From NCBI GenBank assembly GCA_030737835.1, contig CM060849.1:10923768-10987767 (forward strand): 64,000 nucleotides of DNA, in the 5' to 3' direction. Below the pieces are notes generated by a model that did not search any database, was not told where the DNA came from, and saw nothing but the letters and a program-made list of their open reading frames with translations. Of the stretch, positions 12,617 to 25,110 are shown in pieces (positions within the stretch are counted from its first letter, which is position 1; the number at the start of each line of letters is the position of its first letter). A program made the position numbers and the translations under genes. The DNA comes from Acorus gramineus. Lineage: Eukaryota; Streptophyta; Magnoliopsida; Acorales; Acoraceae.

Positions 12617-13586
12617 AAAGTGTTGTTGGCAAAGATTTAAATTTTTCTAAAAAAAATATATCCATCCATCTTTATCGAACAAAAATATATGCAATTTATA
12701 AAAGTGCACCAAAAAAATTTCAAACAAAGATTTTAAACATCATCATATGGCGGGTTTGCATTTTGATGGGTCTTAAAATCTATAATTACATCACATTAAA
12801 GTATATGTATTAATAGAACAATATAATAGAATATTTTTTATTTATACCCAATTAAAATTTTAAATTATATTTATGAACATGAAACTTAGAGAAAAAAAAA
12901 CTGGATTACATGTAGTCAGTAGTGGTGGATTGGAGCTTGGATTGATGGGTATACGTAGTGCATTTTATGATTGAGATACAAGGATTTTCTCATATTTTTA
13001 GTAACTTTTTAGATAGATATGTAAATTATATTAATATTATTAAGTATTAAGTAATAAGTTGAATATAATGAGTAGTTTAATATTAATATATAATTATTAT
13101 TAAGAATATTTTGTCAGGGGAAACGTAGGATAATAGATTATATTTGGATAAGGATGTATTTATATTAATTTAAAACAGTAAAATCATCGAAAAATGTTTC
13201 TATTATAGGATAAGGGAACTCTAAATTAACTATAACGATTATTGAATCATTATTTTGTGTATAACAGAAGGAATCACATTAAGATTTTCTTTTTCTCTTT
13301 AATAACCCCCCCCCTCCCCTTATATTCAGCCCATTTGTAACCAACTCTGAGTTATAAATGAACTACCAACTTTCAAAAAAGATTCCCCTTACCCTATCTT
13401 AAATCTTAATAAATCTTATTTACTGTCTTCGTTCAGATTACACAAATCTAAAAAGGTCATCCGATTGAGATTATACACATACATATTCCTTAATTGTGAA
13501 AACATATATAAATGCCTTGTAATTTTTTTTTCTTTTTTTCCATTTTCATATGAAATTCTGAATTTAATCTGTATTCATCTTACTAT
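12617..13586. other. Intergenic DNA upstream of the RING gene
   Basis: AT-rich, with a C-run near 13307-13319. It should include the promoter of the gene at 13587, but no box could be assigned with confidence. Confidence 0.45.
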
Positions 13587-13952
13587 ATGATTGCATTAGT
13601 GATTCTGTGCTTATTAATGATAGCGGTATGTGGAATGATATTACTATGTGTTGTGGGACTGTTGTTAGTGGATGTGTTACTTCTTATTTTCTATCCGCTC
13701 CCTGTGACGACGTTGCGGCCATGCGATCTACAGGAGATACCATGCATCGTGTACGAAGGAGGAGAGTCCATCATGGAATGCGTGATCTGCTTAGAAGACC
13801 TCAGAATCGGCGATCGGTGTCGGATCCTTCCAAACTGCAGACATGAATTCCATGATCCATGCATCGTGCGTTGGCTAAAGACGAGGGCCGTGACCTGCCC
13901 GATCTGTCGTGCGTCCGCTCAGGTGCAACATGTGAACGATTCTATCGTTTAA
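13587..13952 (+). CDS. RING-H2 finger protein, ATL-like E3 ubiquitin ligase
   Basis: The predicted 121-residue protein has a hydrophobic N-terminus (about residues 2-38, a probable membrane anchor) and a complete RING-H2 finger near the C-terminus (about 65-107). The zinc ligands read as CVIC, then CRHEFH, then a Cys before the conserved Trp of the IVRWL segment, and CPIC. ATL-type proteins are membrane-anchored E3 ligases that bring E2-ubiquitin to substrates, often in stress or defence responses. The size and intronless form suit the family, but the usual GLD motif before the RING is not obvious (the region reads DLQEIPCIVYEGGES). The substrate is unknown. The first ATG is followed directly by the hydrophobic stretch, so I take it as the start. 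Confidence 0.85.
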   Translation: MIALVILCLLMIAVCGMILLCVVGLLLVDVLLLIFYPLPVTTLRPCDLQEIPCIVYEGGESIMECVICLEDLRIGDRCRILPNCRHEFHDPCIVRWLKTRAVTCPICRASAQVQHVNDSIV

Positions 13953-14456
13953 TTATTATATTGCAGATTGGATTTATGCATAACCCTTGAATTCGGAGGA
14001 ACATTGTTTTTATTTTTAACTATTCATTTGTTAGTTATTTATTTATTTTTATTGTTGAGGAGGTGTTTTTAATCAAAATCGGCTTATTTATATTTATTTT
14101 AAAAATTATTTAAAAAAATTGTGCTATAATAAAAAAAAAAACAGAAGTTGCATACAAGGGTCTCAATTGACATGCACCATGTGATGGCCAGTTGGCCACC
14201 CCAGAAGGCCCTGAATAATTTTAATACTAGTTTTTATCTATGCATGATGTGTATAAAAATAAAAAAATTACCTTAAACCGATATTCTAAAAAATTTTAAA
14301 CTCATTTATATGTGATATAATATATCAGGATATATAAATATAAATAAAATAATATCTTTTAGGTAATTGTTATAAAATTACAAATAAAAGAAATATGTCA
14401 CACTTGAAAATGTTTTTTTTACCTATGTATTCATCAACCAATCATGTATTGTCATT
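13953..14456. other. 3' flank of the RING gene
   Basis: AT-rich sequence that should hold the 3' UTR. No other feature was recognised. Confidence 0.4.
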
Positions 14457-15094
14457 AAACCTGTCAATCGAACGGATACGGATCGGATAGGCCCATATAT
14501 GTGTGTGTCCGTATTCGAACTAGATATCTAAAAATATATTTGTATCCGATATCCGACGAATATTGAAAGTATATATCCGTATCCGAACAAAAAATTTGGA
14601 TACAGCTAATTATCCAAAATATCCAAAAATTCAAAATTAATATGGAATGACTAAAATATCCAAAGATCAAATATCCAAAAATAAAAAGCATATATCTAAT
14701 GTTTTGAAATATGTAAAAAAAATATAATAATTACCTAGTATAAAACATAATATTATAAGTATATATATAAAACATTACATACTGTGAGTAAAATAAAAAT
14801 AAAAATAAAAAAAACTCATACTAATTCTAAAAATATAAATATATAAATAATAATATAATAATATTTTCGGATACGGATATTTTTTGGATCGGATACGGAT
14901 AATTTTCGGATACGGATATTGATTTTTTTAGACATCGGATATTTTCTGGATTTTCGGATACAGATTCTTTGTTTCGGATACGGATATATTTTTCGGATAC
15001 AGATACGGATTTTTCGGATATCCAATATATTTTGGATTTTTGAATATGTATTTGAATTAAATACGGACATTTTTTCGGATAATTGACAGTCCCC
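14457..15094. mobile_element. hAT-type MITE built of TATCCG/CGGATA repeats
   Basis: The ends carry the inverted phrase CTGTCAAT (14461-14468) and ATTGACAG (15082-15089). The arms are filled with many copies of CGGATACGGAT on the right and ATCCGTATCC on the left, giving a long imperfect foldback. The termini resemble those of the proven hAT MITE at 51768-52580 (TAGGCCTGT...). No convincing 8-bp target duplication was found, so the ends are approximate. A weaker relative lies near 56345-56560. Confidence 0.55.
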
Positions 15095-15478
15095 ATTACA
15101 ATTCTAAAACTATCAACATCTCTTGAACGTTTATACATAATTTAAACCCTTTTAAGGGATATCGTTGAAAATAACAAATCATGAGAGATATTTTACCAAA
15201 TTTGATTTTAGGGGTATATATGTAAAAAAATATTTAAAAATATTAAGATCGGGTGGATATAGATATGGCATTATCTAATTTAGATAGCTACACATATATA
15301 GAAAGATAGATTTTTTAATTTTATCTTATCCCAATATAAAACATATAAAAAGTGATGATGTGACATGATTAATACTATTCAATTCTATGTAACTTAAAAA
15401 AATTGGAGAACTCAAATATAGATTTAATGTATTTTTATTAATTTTTCACAGTAAAATCATCCAAAAATGTTTCCCTTA

Positions 15479-16158
15479 GACTCCGTTTGGTTGGTGTCAT
15501 TTTTTTATGGATTTAATTTACCAGGAATCATTTTATCATGAATCTAGATTCCATCAGACTGTTTGGTTTACTAATAGATTTATGCAAAATATCATTTTTT
15601 AGTATTTGAGTCACACATGAATAATATCTAAAATACCCTTACTATTATACATTTACTTAAAAAAATCATTTCTTTATCCATATCACTATTATAAAACGGG
15701 AGTAATTTTTTTATAAATATTTAATGAATGGAAATAAATAAAACAATCGATTATATAATTAAATACATAATAATAGTAATTTTTCTAAATTAGTGGAATA
15801 TTATGAACTCCCCTAGAAACTTCAAATTATGAAATATTAATAATCCAAAATAAAACATCTTTTCTAAAGTTAAAAGACAAGAAATAAATTATTTAATTAA
15901 ACATGTTGTAAATGATAATTTAATTCATTTGTAAATGGTAGAATAATAATCTAATTTAGGATTCCAAGTAAAATTTGATATTATTACCAAAAAGGATGAC
16001 AATTTGATTTTATTCTATTTCCCCGCATTGATTTTAATTCCAATAAAACCCACAATTATCATCAAGATTTCTACTAATCAAACACTAGATTTTTCAGGAA
16101 TCTCATATGAAATCAAAATTCATAATAAAATAACACGAACTTAAAGCAGGGTCTTAAA
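15479..16158. mobile_element. Possible MITE upstream of the helicase gene
   Basis: The left end 'gactccgtttggttggtgtc' is typical of plant MITE termini, and 'aggaatc' phrases recur near both ends (about 15530 and 16098) with AT-rich DNA between. The right terminus is not a clear inverted match, so both limits are uncertain. If real, it sits about 180 bp upstream of the helicase start codon. Confidence 0.3.
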
Positions 16159-16333
16159 AAAATTTGTTATAAGAATCTGTACAGAACCTATCTATTTTCT
16201 ATGATCTCAGAATTAGTAAACGTTAATCATGATTTTACAACAATGAAACATGATATTTGATTTTGTGTGTGGATTTAAAACAGATTTTAAAAAGCAAAAT
16301 TGATCAAAAACGTTTAACGCGAAGCTCCCTTAT

Positions 16334-19300
16334 ATGGCTGTGCCCGAAAAATTTTATATTCGATTAACCCCCAAAAAAACCCTTCCAAAACCCCCGCCGC
16401 CGAACAAACCCGCGCCACCGCCTCCCGCCGCCAATCCAACCCCAATGACCACCATCAGCAAGAACAAGAAGAAGACCGCCGTCTCCCGGAAGCAGCACCG
16501 CCTCACGGAGGCGGCGGAGATCGACCTCATCGAGTCATGGATCTCCTCCATGAAACCTGACCCGGGATCCAACCCCCTCTCCCTCCCTCCTCCGCCGGGT
16601 GACGACTCGCCGTCCCCCTCCGACGGTGGTCCTTTCCCCCCTTTCGCGGGGGCCGTCCGATTCGACCAGCTCCCGTTGTCGAGGAAGACGAAGGACGGGC
16701 TGAGGCCGAAGTACACCACCATGAGCGACGTCCAGAGGGCCTCCCTCCCCCACTCGCTCTGCGGGAGGGACGTGTTGGGCGCGGCGAAGACCGGGTCGGG
16801 GAAGACCCTTGCCTTCATCATCCCTGTAAGTTTTTTAATTTCATGTTCGAAACAGAAAGAGTGGATCTTTATTGGAAATTTAGGGCTTTTGGGGAGCTGT
16901 TGTGTGTTTGATTTTGCATCATGTTTGAGTGTTTGTGTTTATCTATGTTCAATTTGGATTCATGTACCTCTTCTTCTAAATTTTTTACTTATCTTCTAAA
17001 TATTCTTTTTTCAATTTGTATGTGATTATTCTTCAATTTAGATTGACGAATCTCTTATTCCGAAATTTATATTATGCGTTTTTATATAACAATCTTCAAA
17101 TTAGACTCGCTTCCTTCAATTTACCTCTTGTTTTGATCAACCAAGGACTATCTTATTAGTACGATTTAGGTAAAAGTTATTTAGTTGTTTGTGCAGTGCA
17201 TTTTTCCCAAATCACTTTTTCATACCGATTATGAGTTCTATTAGCATCTTCTGATACAACCATCATTCAGCAGCCATGTTATATATATATATATATTGCT
17301 TCATTTTGTATCACTTCTGTTTTTTTTTGGGGAGCAGATAATTAGTTGACTTATTTACCATAAGCACAGATACTACTTAATGACATTTATTTACTCATCA
17401 TTGTGTATATCATTGGCTCCTCTCATTTTCCTTCCCTCCCTCCTCTCCTCTCTTGGGAAACTTCAGAATTTGAATGTGTTGAAATGGCTTCTGCATCTAT
17501 AATGCAGAGGTTTAATCAATCTCTGTATGCACATCTTCAGTATCCTCTTTTCCTTCAATGCAATTATCTGAAATTTATCATTTATCTGCTTTAATTTTCT
17601 CATGCGGATGTCATTTGTTCACATGGAGAGTATTGACAAAATATTTCACGACTTTTCAGGTTTTAGAAAAATTATACAGAGTTAGATGGGGTCCTGAGGA
17701 TGGTGTAGGTTGCATTATAATATCCCCTACCAAGGAACTAGCTGGACAACTATTTGAAGAATTGAAACTTGTTGGAAAATACCATTCTCTGAGTGCTGGT
17801 CTTTTGATCGGTGGTCGGAAAGAGGTTGAGACAGAGAAGGAGCATGTTAATTATTTGAATATCTTGGTGTGTACTCCTGGTAGGCTGCTTCAGCACATGA
17901 ATGAGACTCCAAATTTTGATTGCTCTCAATTGCAGGTCAGGATAACAAAACATGATATAATCTTTTCTTTTCATTTTCTTGTTTCTTACACTTCATTTGT
18001 CCGTTCGAGAAACAGATATTGGTGCTTGATGAGGCGGATCGAATTCTTGATAGGGGATTCAAGAAGGAGCTAAATGCAATTTTCTTTCAGCTTCCGAAAA
18101 AGCGTCAGACTCTTCTTTTCTCAGCTACACAGACAAAATCAGTTCAAGATTTGGCAAGGCTTAATTTGAAGGATCCAGAGTACCTCAGTGTCCATGCAGA
18201 GTGTCCAGCAGCCACACCCGACCAATTAGAACAAACTGTGATTGAAGTTCCTCTTGACCAGAAGCTGGACATGCTCTGGAGCTTCATAAAGACACATCTT
18301 AATACAAAGATACTCGTTTTTCTTTCAACCAACAAGCAGGTGACTTATTCTCTCCCTTAAAAATCACATATATTATGATACTCGTTTTTCTTTCAACCAA
18401 CAAGCAGGTGACTTATTCTCTCCCTTAAAAATCACATATATTATGATACTCGTTTTTCTTTCAACCAACAAGCAGGTGACTTATTCTCTCCCTTAAAAAT
18501 CACATATATTATTGGCAGAGGACTGGCCCCATCTATTCTATAAAAGCATGCATAGTCTTGTTGGCAAAAGTCACATGAATCATACACAAATGCTTGATTA
18601 CAAGTGTTACACACTGTAAATTTGTACAGGTCAAGTTCGTGTATGAAGCATTTAAGAAACTACGACCAGGGATTCCATTAAAGTGTTTGTATGGGCGGAT
18701 GAAACTGGAACGGAGGATGGGAATATATTCCCAGTTTATTGAGAAACGGTCTGTTTTATTTGCAACTGATGTTGCATCAAGAGGCCTTGATGTCCCTGTA
18801 GTTAACTGGGTTGTCCAGGTTTGTTCTTGGTGTAGGTGATCGTTTCTTTTCTGTAGTCAGCCTCTTCAAATGATTTCAATATTATTTTATTTTTGTACCA
18901 GGTTGACTGCCCCGAGGATGTTGCAACCTATATTCACAGAGTTGGCCGGACTGCCCGTTTCACTTCAAAGGGGAGGTCGGTCTTATTTCTAGCTCCATCA
19001 GAAAACAAAATGATTACAAATCTCCATGAAGCTAAGATACCCATTAACATACGGAAGGTAATCTGCAGTTTTCTTTATACTTGCATTTCATTTACACAAT
19101 TTGTAATAAGAGAAGATAGTGAGTCGAGTGTGTGTGTGTGGGTTTTCTGAAATAGATCCTCTCATAGCACCCTAGTAGTGGGATCTGAAGTCAGACCACC
19201 TCTTTGGAGGTGGGCCGTGCTTACTGATTAATTAAAATTTCTCTGTAGAATTTTGGGGTGGAAATTGAGTCGAGTTCTATCAATATAAGCATGAAATCCA

Positions 19301-21193
19301 GCATGGCCACTTGTTTCTTTTCCCAAGAATTTGGGGCATACTTTTTGAGTTTGTAGCCTTCGATGTGTCAAGAATATTAAGGAACAATTAATGCATACAT
19401 TGGCGATGACCATGCATTGCAGATATAACATTAAGCATGATTGTCTCTGTTACAAAAATGAATATCTTGCCTAATTGAGTTACATCACTGTTCTGTCAAG
19501 CAAACAGAAATTTTCCCATCTAATTTTTATATTTAAGTATCTCTGTTCATTTGCAGCAAACACGCAAATACGACCCAATAAATCTGCATTTTTCTGTATA
19601 CTTGCATTCCATAATCTCAGTGATTTACACTAATGAAATTGGAGAAGATAGGAATTTTTTTTTTTTTTTATAAGTGAGTGAAGAAGATAGTAAGTTGATT
19701 GTTGATTCCAAATAATTGTTCTCCCGTAGCCACACAAGAGTGCAATTTGAACCCAGACCTCTTTGGAGGTGGGTAGTGCTTATGGTTAATCAAACCATGG
19801 TTCACAGAATTTCAGGGGTGAGGAGTGAATGTCCTTCGACATTTAATGATATTAAGAGGAAAGTGTGCATTGGCATTTGATATGCGTCCAATGTAAAACA
19901 CTAATGCAGATGTCGCCATTATAAGAGTTGATCTTCTATATTTCAGACATAATTGGGTGCCCTCGTTATTCTATTCAGCAAACATGAATTTTTTCTAGCT
20001 AACTTTTATATTTAACATCCCTTTTCATTTCCAGGCAAACATGCAAAGATTGCATCCAATATCTTCATTACTGGCATCACTGCTTGTCAAGTACCCAGAT
20101 ATGCAGCCATTAGCCCAAAGGGCTTTCATCACATATGTGAGGTCGATATACAAGCTGAAGGACAAGGAAATCTTCGACGTTGATAAACTTCCAATAGAAG
20201 GGTTTGCCGCATCATTAGGCTTACCCATGACACCGAAAATGCGTTTCCTTGATAAAAAGATGCAAGGAAAGAATGTCCCCTGGAGTCTACTCCAACGATG
20301 TGAAAATAAATCCGAGGATGATGAGATCGAGGGAGAGAAGGCACCCAGGGATGTCCTCACACAACTGGAGAATGACTTTGGAAATGTTGAAGAGGATACT
20401 GACATCTTTTACCCAAAAGAGAGCACGACGGAAGTTGAAGAATCTCAACCTGCAATGTACGTTGACTTTCTTGAACTTAGGAAGTTTTTCTATATCTTGC
20501 TTTCTCTAATATCAACTTTGTAATGAATTTAAATATGCATAGTTTGCTGGAAATAATCAATCAACATGGCTTTCTTGAAACTTTGAAGTGTTACTATATA
20601 TTGCCTTCTCTAATATAATCTTTGTGATGAATTTAATTATGCATAGTTTGCCGGAAATGAAAAAATCAAAGAAAAAGAAGGTGAAGATCAATATAGACAA
20701 GCCATTTGGGACAAGGGTTGTTTTTGATGAGGAGCTCAATCCGCTACCCCCTCTTGCTGCCATGGTCAAAAATGGGAATCTGGATGCGAAAGGTAGACTC
20801 AATTCATAATTTTTGGATTGGACGCCTTTGTGATTAGCTTAACTGGAATTTTGTTATGCAGATCCTGGTAAAGAACGGTTCAAGAAACTGATGGAAGAGT
20901 TTAGGCCCAAGGATGAAGAAGACAAGCTCCTCAATAAGCAGAGGTTGCGGGAGAGACGGATCAAGGAGAAGATGAAAATAAAGAGAGGGAGGGCTGAAGA
21001 CATGGGAGACGATGAAGATGGTTCTGATGCGGACAGTGACCGAGAAACCAAGAGGACGAAAATAGTTTTCCACAGCGATGATGAGGGTGATGAAATTAAA
21101 GTGACAAAGGATTTAGGTTCCCTCGCGGATTCTATCTCTATTGCGGAGCAAGAGGCACTTGCTCTCAAATTGTTGATTTCTATGCATTCTTGA
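16334..21193 (+). CDS. RH32: DEAD-box ATP-dependent RNA helicase, Dbp4/DDX10/RH32 type
   Basis: Eight exons: 16334-16825, 17660-17935, 18016-18339, 18630-18818, 18902-19057, 20035-20456, 20647-20792 and 20862-21193. All introns are GT-AG. Together they give 779 codons including the stop, with no break. Motifs in order: AAKTGSGKT (150-158), PTKELA (187-192), TPGR (236-239), DEAD (261-264), SAT (292-294), [10 protein letters not shown] (409-418) and HRVGRTAR (439-446). A lysine/acid-rich C-terminal tail follows. The tail and the order of parts fit the Dbp4/DDX10 group, nucleolar helicases that act on U14 snoRNA and 18S rRNA maturation. A second start at Met38 (16445) would remove a proline-rich leader and may be the real one. 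Exon 5 and intron 5 were copied to 10659-11466. Confidence 0.92.
18309..18512 (+). repeat. 68-bp triplication across the exon 3 splice donor
   Basis: Three near-identical 68-bp units start at 18309, 18377 and 18445. Unit 1 contains the last 31 bases of helicase exon 3, the GT donor at 18340 and the first part of intron 3. Units 2 and 3 therefore place two further intact copies of the donor inside the intron. Use of a downstream donor would add 68 or 136 bases, shifting the frame. Confidence 0.95.
19140..19235 (-). mobile_element. SINE-like fragment in helicase intron 5 (antisense)
   Basis: On the minus strand it reads 'cagtaagcacggcccacctc' and then a tRNA B-box-like stretch, as in plant tRNA-derived SINEs. 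The B-box core is altered here, but the copied version at about 10855 still has 'tctgggttcagatccc'. It closely resembles the next SINE in the same intron. Confidence 0.5.
19656..19795 (-). mobile_element. SINE, tRNA-derived, antisense in helicase intron 5
   Basis: Minus-strand reading begins 'ttaaccataagcactaccca', then a B-box-like 'ggtctgggttcaaatt', and ends in an A-tail that appears as the T-run at about 19657-19670. Length (about 140 bp), internal promoter-like boxes and A-tail suit a plant SINE. The same insertion is present in the copy at 10659-11466. Confidence 0.6.
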
Positions 21194-21500
21194 GTTATGA
21201 TTTTAGGAAAATTGTGATAGAAAATTTTGTTAATTATATGTTGTGTTTTTGCTGACTGAAATGTCTTCCAGTTTGCCATTAATGAAGTATACATGGCATC
21301 ATTTTTTTTTGTTTTGGTTTCATCTGGCTGAACTTCAAAGGCTGTATCAGGTGACTGACTGAAATAAGACCATAATGTCATTAGGGATTCAGAAGGAACT
21401 TCATATTTAGTTGTCTTTTTGTTCGAATTAATAGGTATCATTAAAATTGTTAGTTTTGAATCTTTTGATTTATCCATTCAATTCAGGATGTTAAGAAATT

Positions 21501-21676
21501 GGGTTATTTGCATAAATACCTCTTGACAGACTATTTTGTTAAAATACCTGCGTCGAAGCCCCATTTCCAGTAATACACAAATTAAACTTTTTTGAGCTAT
21601 ATAGTGTGGGGTATAAGGTTTTCAATGGAGGTATTTTGACAAAAGGAATTTTTAGGGGTACCTATGCAAATAACCC
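21501..21676. mobile_element. Short MITE with about 50-bp inverted ends
   Basis: The left end GGGTTATTTGCATAAATACC and the right end, read on the minus strand (GGGTTATTTGCATAGGTACC), match closely. The similarity continues to a shared AAAATACC phrase about 45 bp in. The total is about 176 bp. No clear target duplication was found. It lies about 300 bp downstream of the helicase stop. Confidence 0.65.
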
Positions 21677-24600
21677 TATTATTTATTACAGTTAATGCTT
21701 GTCACTCATTAGTCTCCAAGTGATGGAATACGTGTTTAAGAATATCACAAAACTGATATTTTAAACATGTGAGATAATATTTGTTCATTGGGGATTGATT
21801 ATCACAAATGAGATCCAACACTGATTGGATCATATCTCTATCAATTATTGATCTTACTGAAAGAGGGTCACTGATTCAACTAAATCAACCGGAAGTGTCT
21901 TGAATAATGGAGATGGATGATCTTTTTAGAACAGAAAATAAGAATGAAAGAAGTTAATAAAAAAAGTACAGAAATTAAAGTTTCCCAACAACAGTGGTGA
22001 GCAACAAATGCACCTCACTCCTACTTCCAATCATCCCCCCATAATTGCAGAAACCAGGTCCACCTCCACCAATCATGCAAGAATAAAATGATGCTCGCCC
22101 AAATGTTCTCTATGTAAACTGTCCTCTTGAAATAATTCCACATGGCTTCATTTTAATGTTAATAGTAGTTTGTTGGAGAAACCAAGGGCATGATAGCCAG
22201 AATAAGAGGGTATTGCATTCTCTCTAGGTCAACTGATGTTCTCTCTATGGAAAAAGAGATGTTCTCCATGAAATATGGACAATCTTATAGAGGAATTCTT
22301 ATGATGATCTATAAGATGGAACCAAATCAGATTAACCCACTCCAGTCACTTGTGACCTAGCAAGACAAAACACCTTTTTTTTTTCCCCATTTGGTTTTTA
22401 TTTTAGGAACTGCTACTTGTTCCCAGAATGAGTACATCTTTTGAATTGTTACTTCTTTTCTCGTGATATGTAGTCCCTTTGCTTTCCTGTTAAAAATTTG
22501 TCACTGATTGATTGAAACTGGTATATTTCATTGGAAGATCTATGTTAGATTCTTAAGATTCTTACATGGTTTTTTAGAAACCTGACCAAATTCAGAATCA
22601 TGGCGTGTCATCTTACATACATTATCTGATTTCATAGGATTGCAAGAAAACATTTCTGATTTCACTCTACTTAGGTGTTCAGTAGTCATCATTAGGTGTT
22701 TAATTATTACGTGAATGTGGTGACTGAGTTTGTGTAATGCCCTGATTTTGTGAAATTATTTAGAATGATTCGTCAACTGAAGCAATTATTGTTACTTATG
22801 GTTCTGATTCGAGAATTGAGAATATCTATCTATTTCAGTTGTTCTTTCGTATTTTTTTCCTTATGGAATGATGAGAATGAGAATATTATTATTTCTTCTC
22901 CTTTCCTCCTCACGTTTGACCATTCAATGTGAAACTTTGTCCAGTACAGTATATTATCAAATGACTGGAATTCAGTATTTTAATCTCTGATGTTGTTAGT
23001 TCTGTTGTTGCCATGAAAAACAAAAGTCTATTGTTCCTTATCATTTAACATTGTTGTTTCTCGATATCATGAAAAATGTTGAGAAAAATCATTTTCTGCG
23101 TTCCCTCTTGCAGTCCCCAACATGTTTTAAATTTTTTTTCAAATGTATATATTTGTTCAATGAAACATGTATAAAAGCAAATGAACTTTATATTAAGGTG
23201 AATTATATATATATATATATATGTCTTTCTGCATTTTTTTAATTTTTATATTTATACTAGATTAGAAGAAAGTGGGGGCGTGCAAAAAGAAATACAGAAT
23301 ATAATATGTTTCAGCACTCCAATATTATTCATCTTGGCTAAAGTGAAAATAAATTCATAAAGTAGACCTTTCTTACATGGGACCCATTCCTCTTCTTCAG
23401 AATATCATTATCTATATATTCCTTTGTTGTGAGTTTAATTACATGGAATCTGTAACAAATAATTTGGGAACTTATTATCACATTCAAAACAGAGATCCCC
23501 CATCTACCTCTCAACCGAGTTTGTGTTATGAATTTTGGCATATCTTCGGCCCCCTGGACAGTTGAGTAAGGGGAGAATAGGGAGATATAAAGTGAAATAA
23601 AACCAAAAATCCGTTTGCAAATAACATATTAATATAAGAATGCCTGATTATATGAGAATAAGATGGTATTGATATTACAAGTCATCTGTTGAAAACGACA
23701 ATTATAATTTTACAGTTTTAGTCATGCAGTGTGAGTGTAGTTCTCAGTATGTCATTGTAGAAATTTGATCAATTCATTGATACTTTGAATGGTTTAGATT
23801 TGTCAGCGGTACATCAATTAAAATGGGATTACTGGAACATTTTTTCTCAATTAATTACATAATTCAAACACAACACATTTTCAAATAAGACTAACAAGAC
23901 TGAAAAATTGTCCCACAAGCCTAGAGCTTGGCGGTACAACCATTTTTCTAACCCTAATTCCAGGGCATGTACTCCTTTATGATATCAAAGAAGCAGCAGC
24001 CTACTAATTCATTTTTTCAAAAAAAAAAATTTCAATTCACAAATATGTTGATTATTTTTAAATAATATATTTTATCTAATGATGTATATGCTTTTATAAA
24101 AATAAAATGTATATATTCTAATGAATTATATGAATCTATAAATAAAAATGTGAAAAAATTTAATGAAATATATATCTTGTTGTATGAGTATGTGACGCTA
24201 ACGAATTATATCAGATTAGAATTGGGGCTAGAAAAAGGATCGTGTATAAATTGAGCTAAAAAAATGAAAAATGTTACATTCAATCATTTTTACATTTCCA
24301 AATCTAGTCTGTAAGTGGATTTTTTTAAAAAAAAATCTTAAAAGTGCCTGATGAGGTATGTATTTTTATAAAAAGATAAAATATATACTTCTATCAATTA
24401 AATGTTATGATTCATAGAAAATGTGAAAATATTCTATTGCGGTAAATATGAGTAATGAAAATATATGAAGTTGCATTTATGACTATAAAAAAAAACTGAG
24501 TATAAGAATTAAATAAATGTGATTTCTAATGGCCCATAATATGCTCTAAGTTTGTTCTAGGTCCCAATTAGTTAAGAGTGTTGTTACACTTAATCTATTA

Positions 24601-24841
24601 ACAATTCCTAACGAAATATATATCTTTTTAGAAATTTTTTGACAAATTTTATAAATTTATCTATGCAAGTAATTGAATTATGTAATTTATTATTATAAAA
24701 ATATGTACTTTATTAGATTATATATTCTATTTTTAAAAAATAAAAAAAGTGTGAATCGCAATTGGGGATGAGTAATTGAAAATGGGTTTGAGCCTAACGG
24801 TTTGAGGATAAGTGATTGATAGGAATTTATGATTTTTTTAA
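21677..24841. other. Intergenic DNA between helicase and F-box genes
   Basis: AT-rich DNA with only short, domain-less ORFs and a TA tract near 23207-23222. No RNA gene or transposon boundary was recognised. Confidence 0.45.
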
Positions 24842-25110
24842 GGGTTTTTTATTTTTAAGTTTATGTAAATTATATGATTTAATGATCGATCCCTCACTTT
24901 TTTATATTTCAGTTTAAGTTCTTAGATTAAAAGGGTATATTTTTTATTAGTCCCTGGATACCTATTGTTAAATTATTTAATTTTCTTTTTAGCCCCTGAG
25001 AGGAACTAAAAATAAATATATCTTTTAAATCTAAAAACTTAAATCAAAATATGAATAAGTAAAGGATGGATCACTAAATCATATAGTTTAAGAAGCATTA
25101 AAAATAAAAA
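24842..25110. mobile_element. Foldback MITE, family A, copy 2
   Basis: It has the same order of phrases as 431-706: a GGGTTTTTT start, 'gatccctcactttttta', 'ttttttattagtccct', then the mirrored 'gaactaaaaataaat' and 'ggatggatcactaaatca'. It is more diverged than copy 1, with the loop in the same place. It has no coding capacity. Confidence 0.6.

Noticed and set aside
13607-13846. Second plus-strand ORF overlapping the RING gene
   Set aside because: A shadow frame; only the 13587 frame carries the RING ligands.
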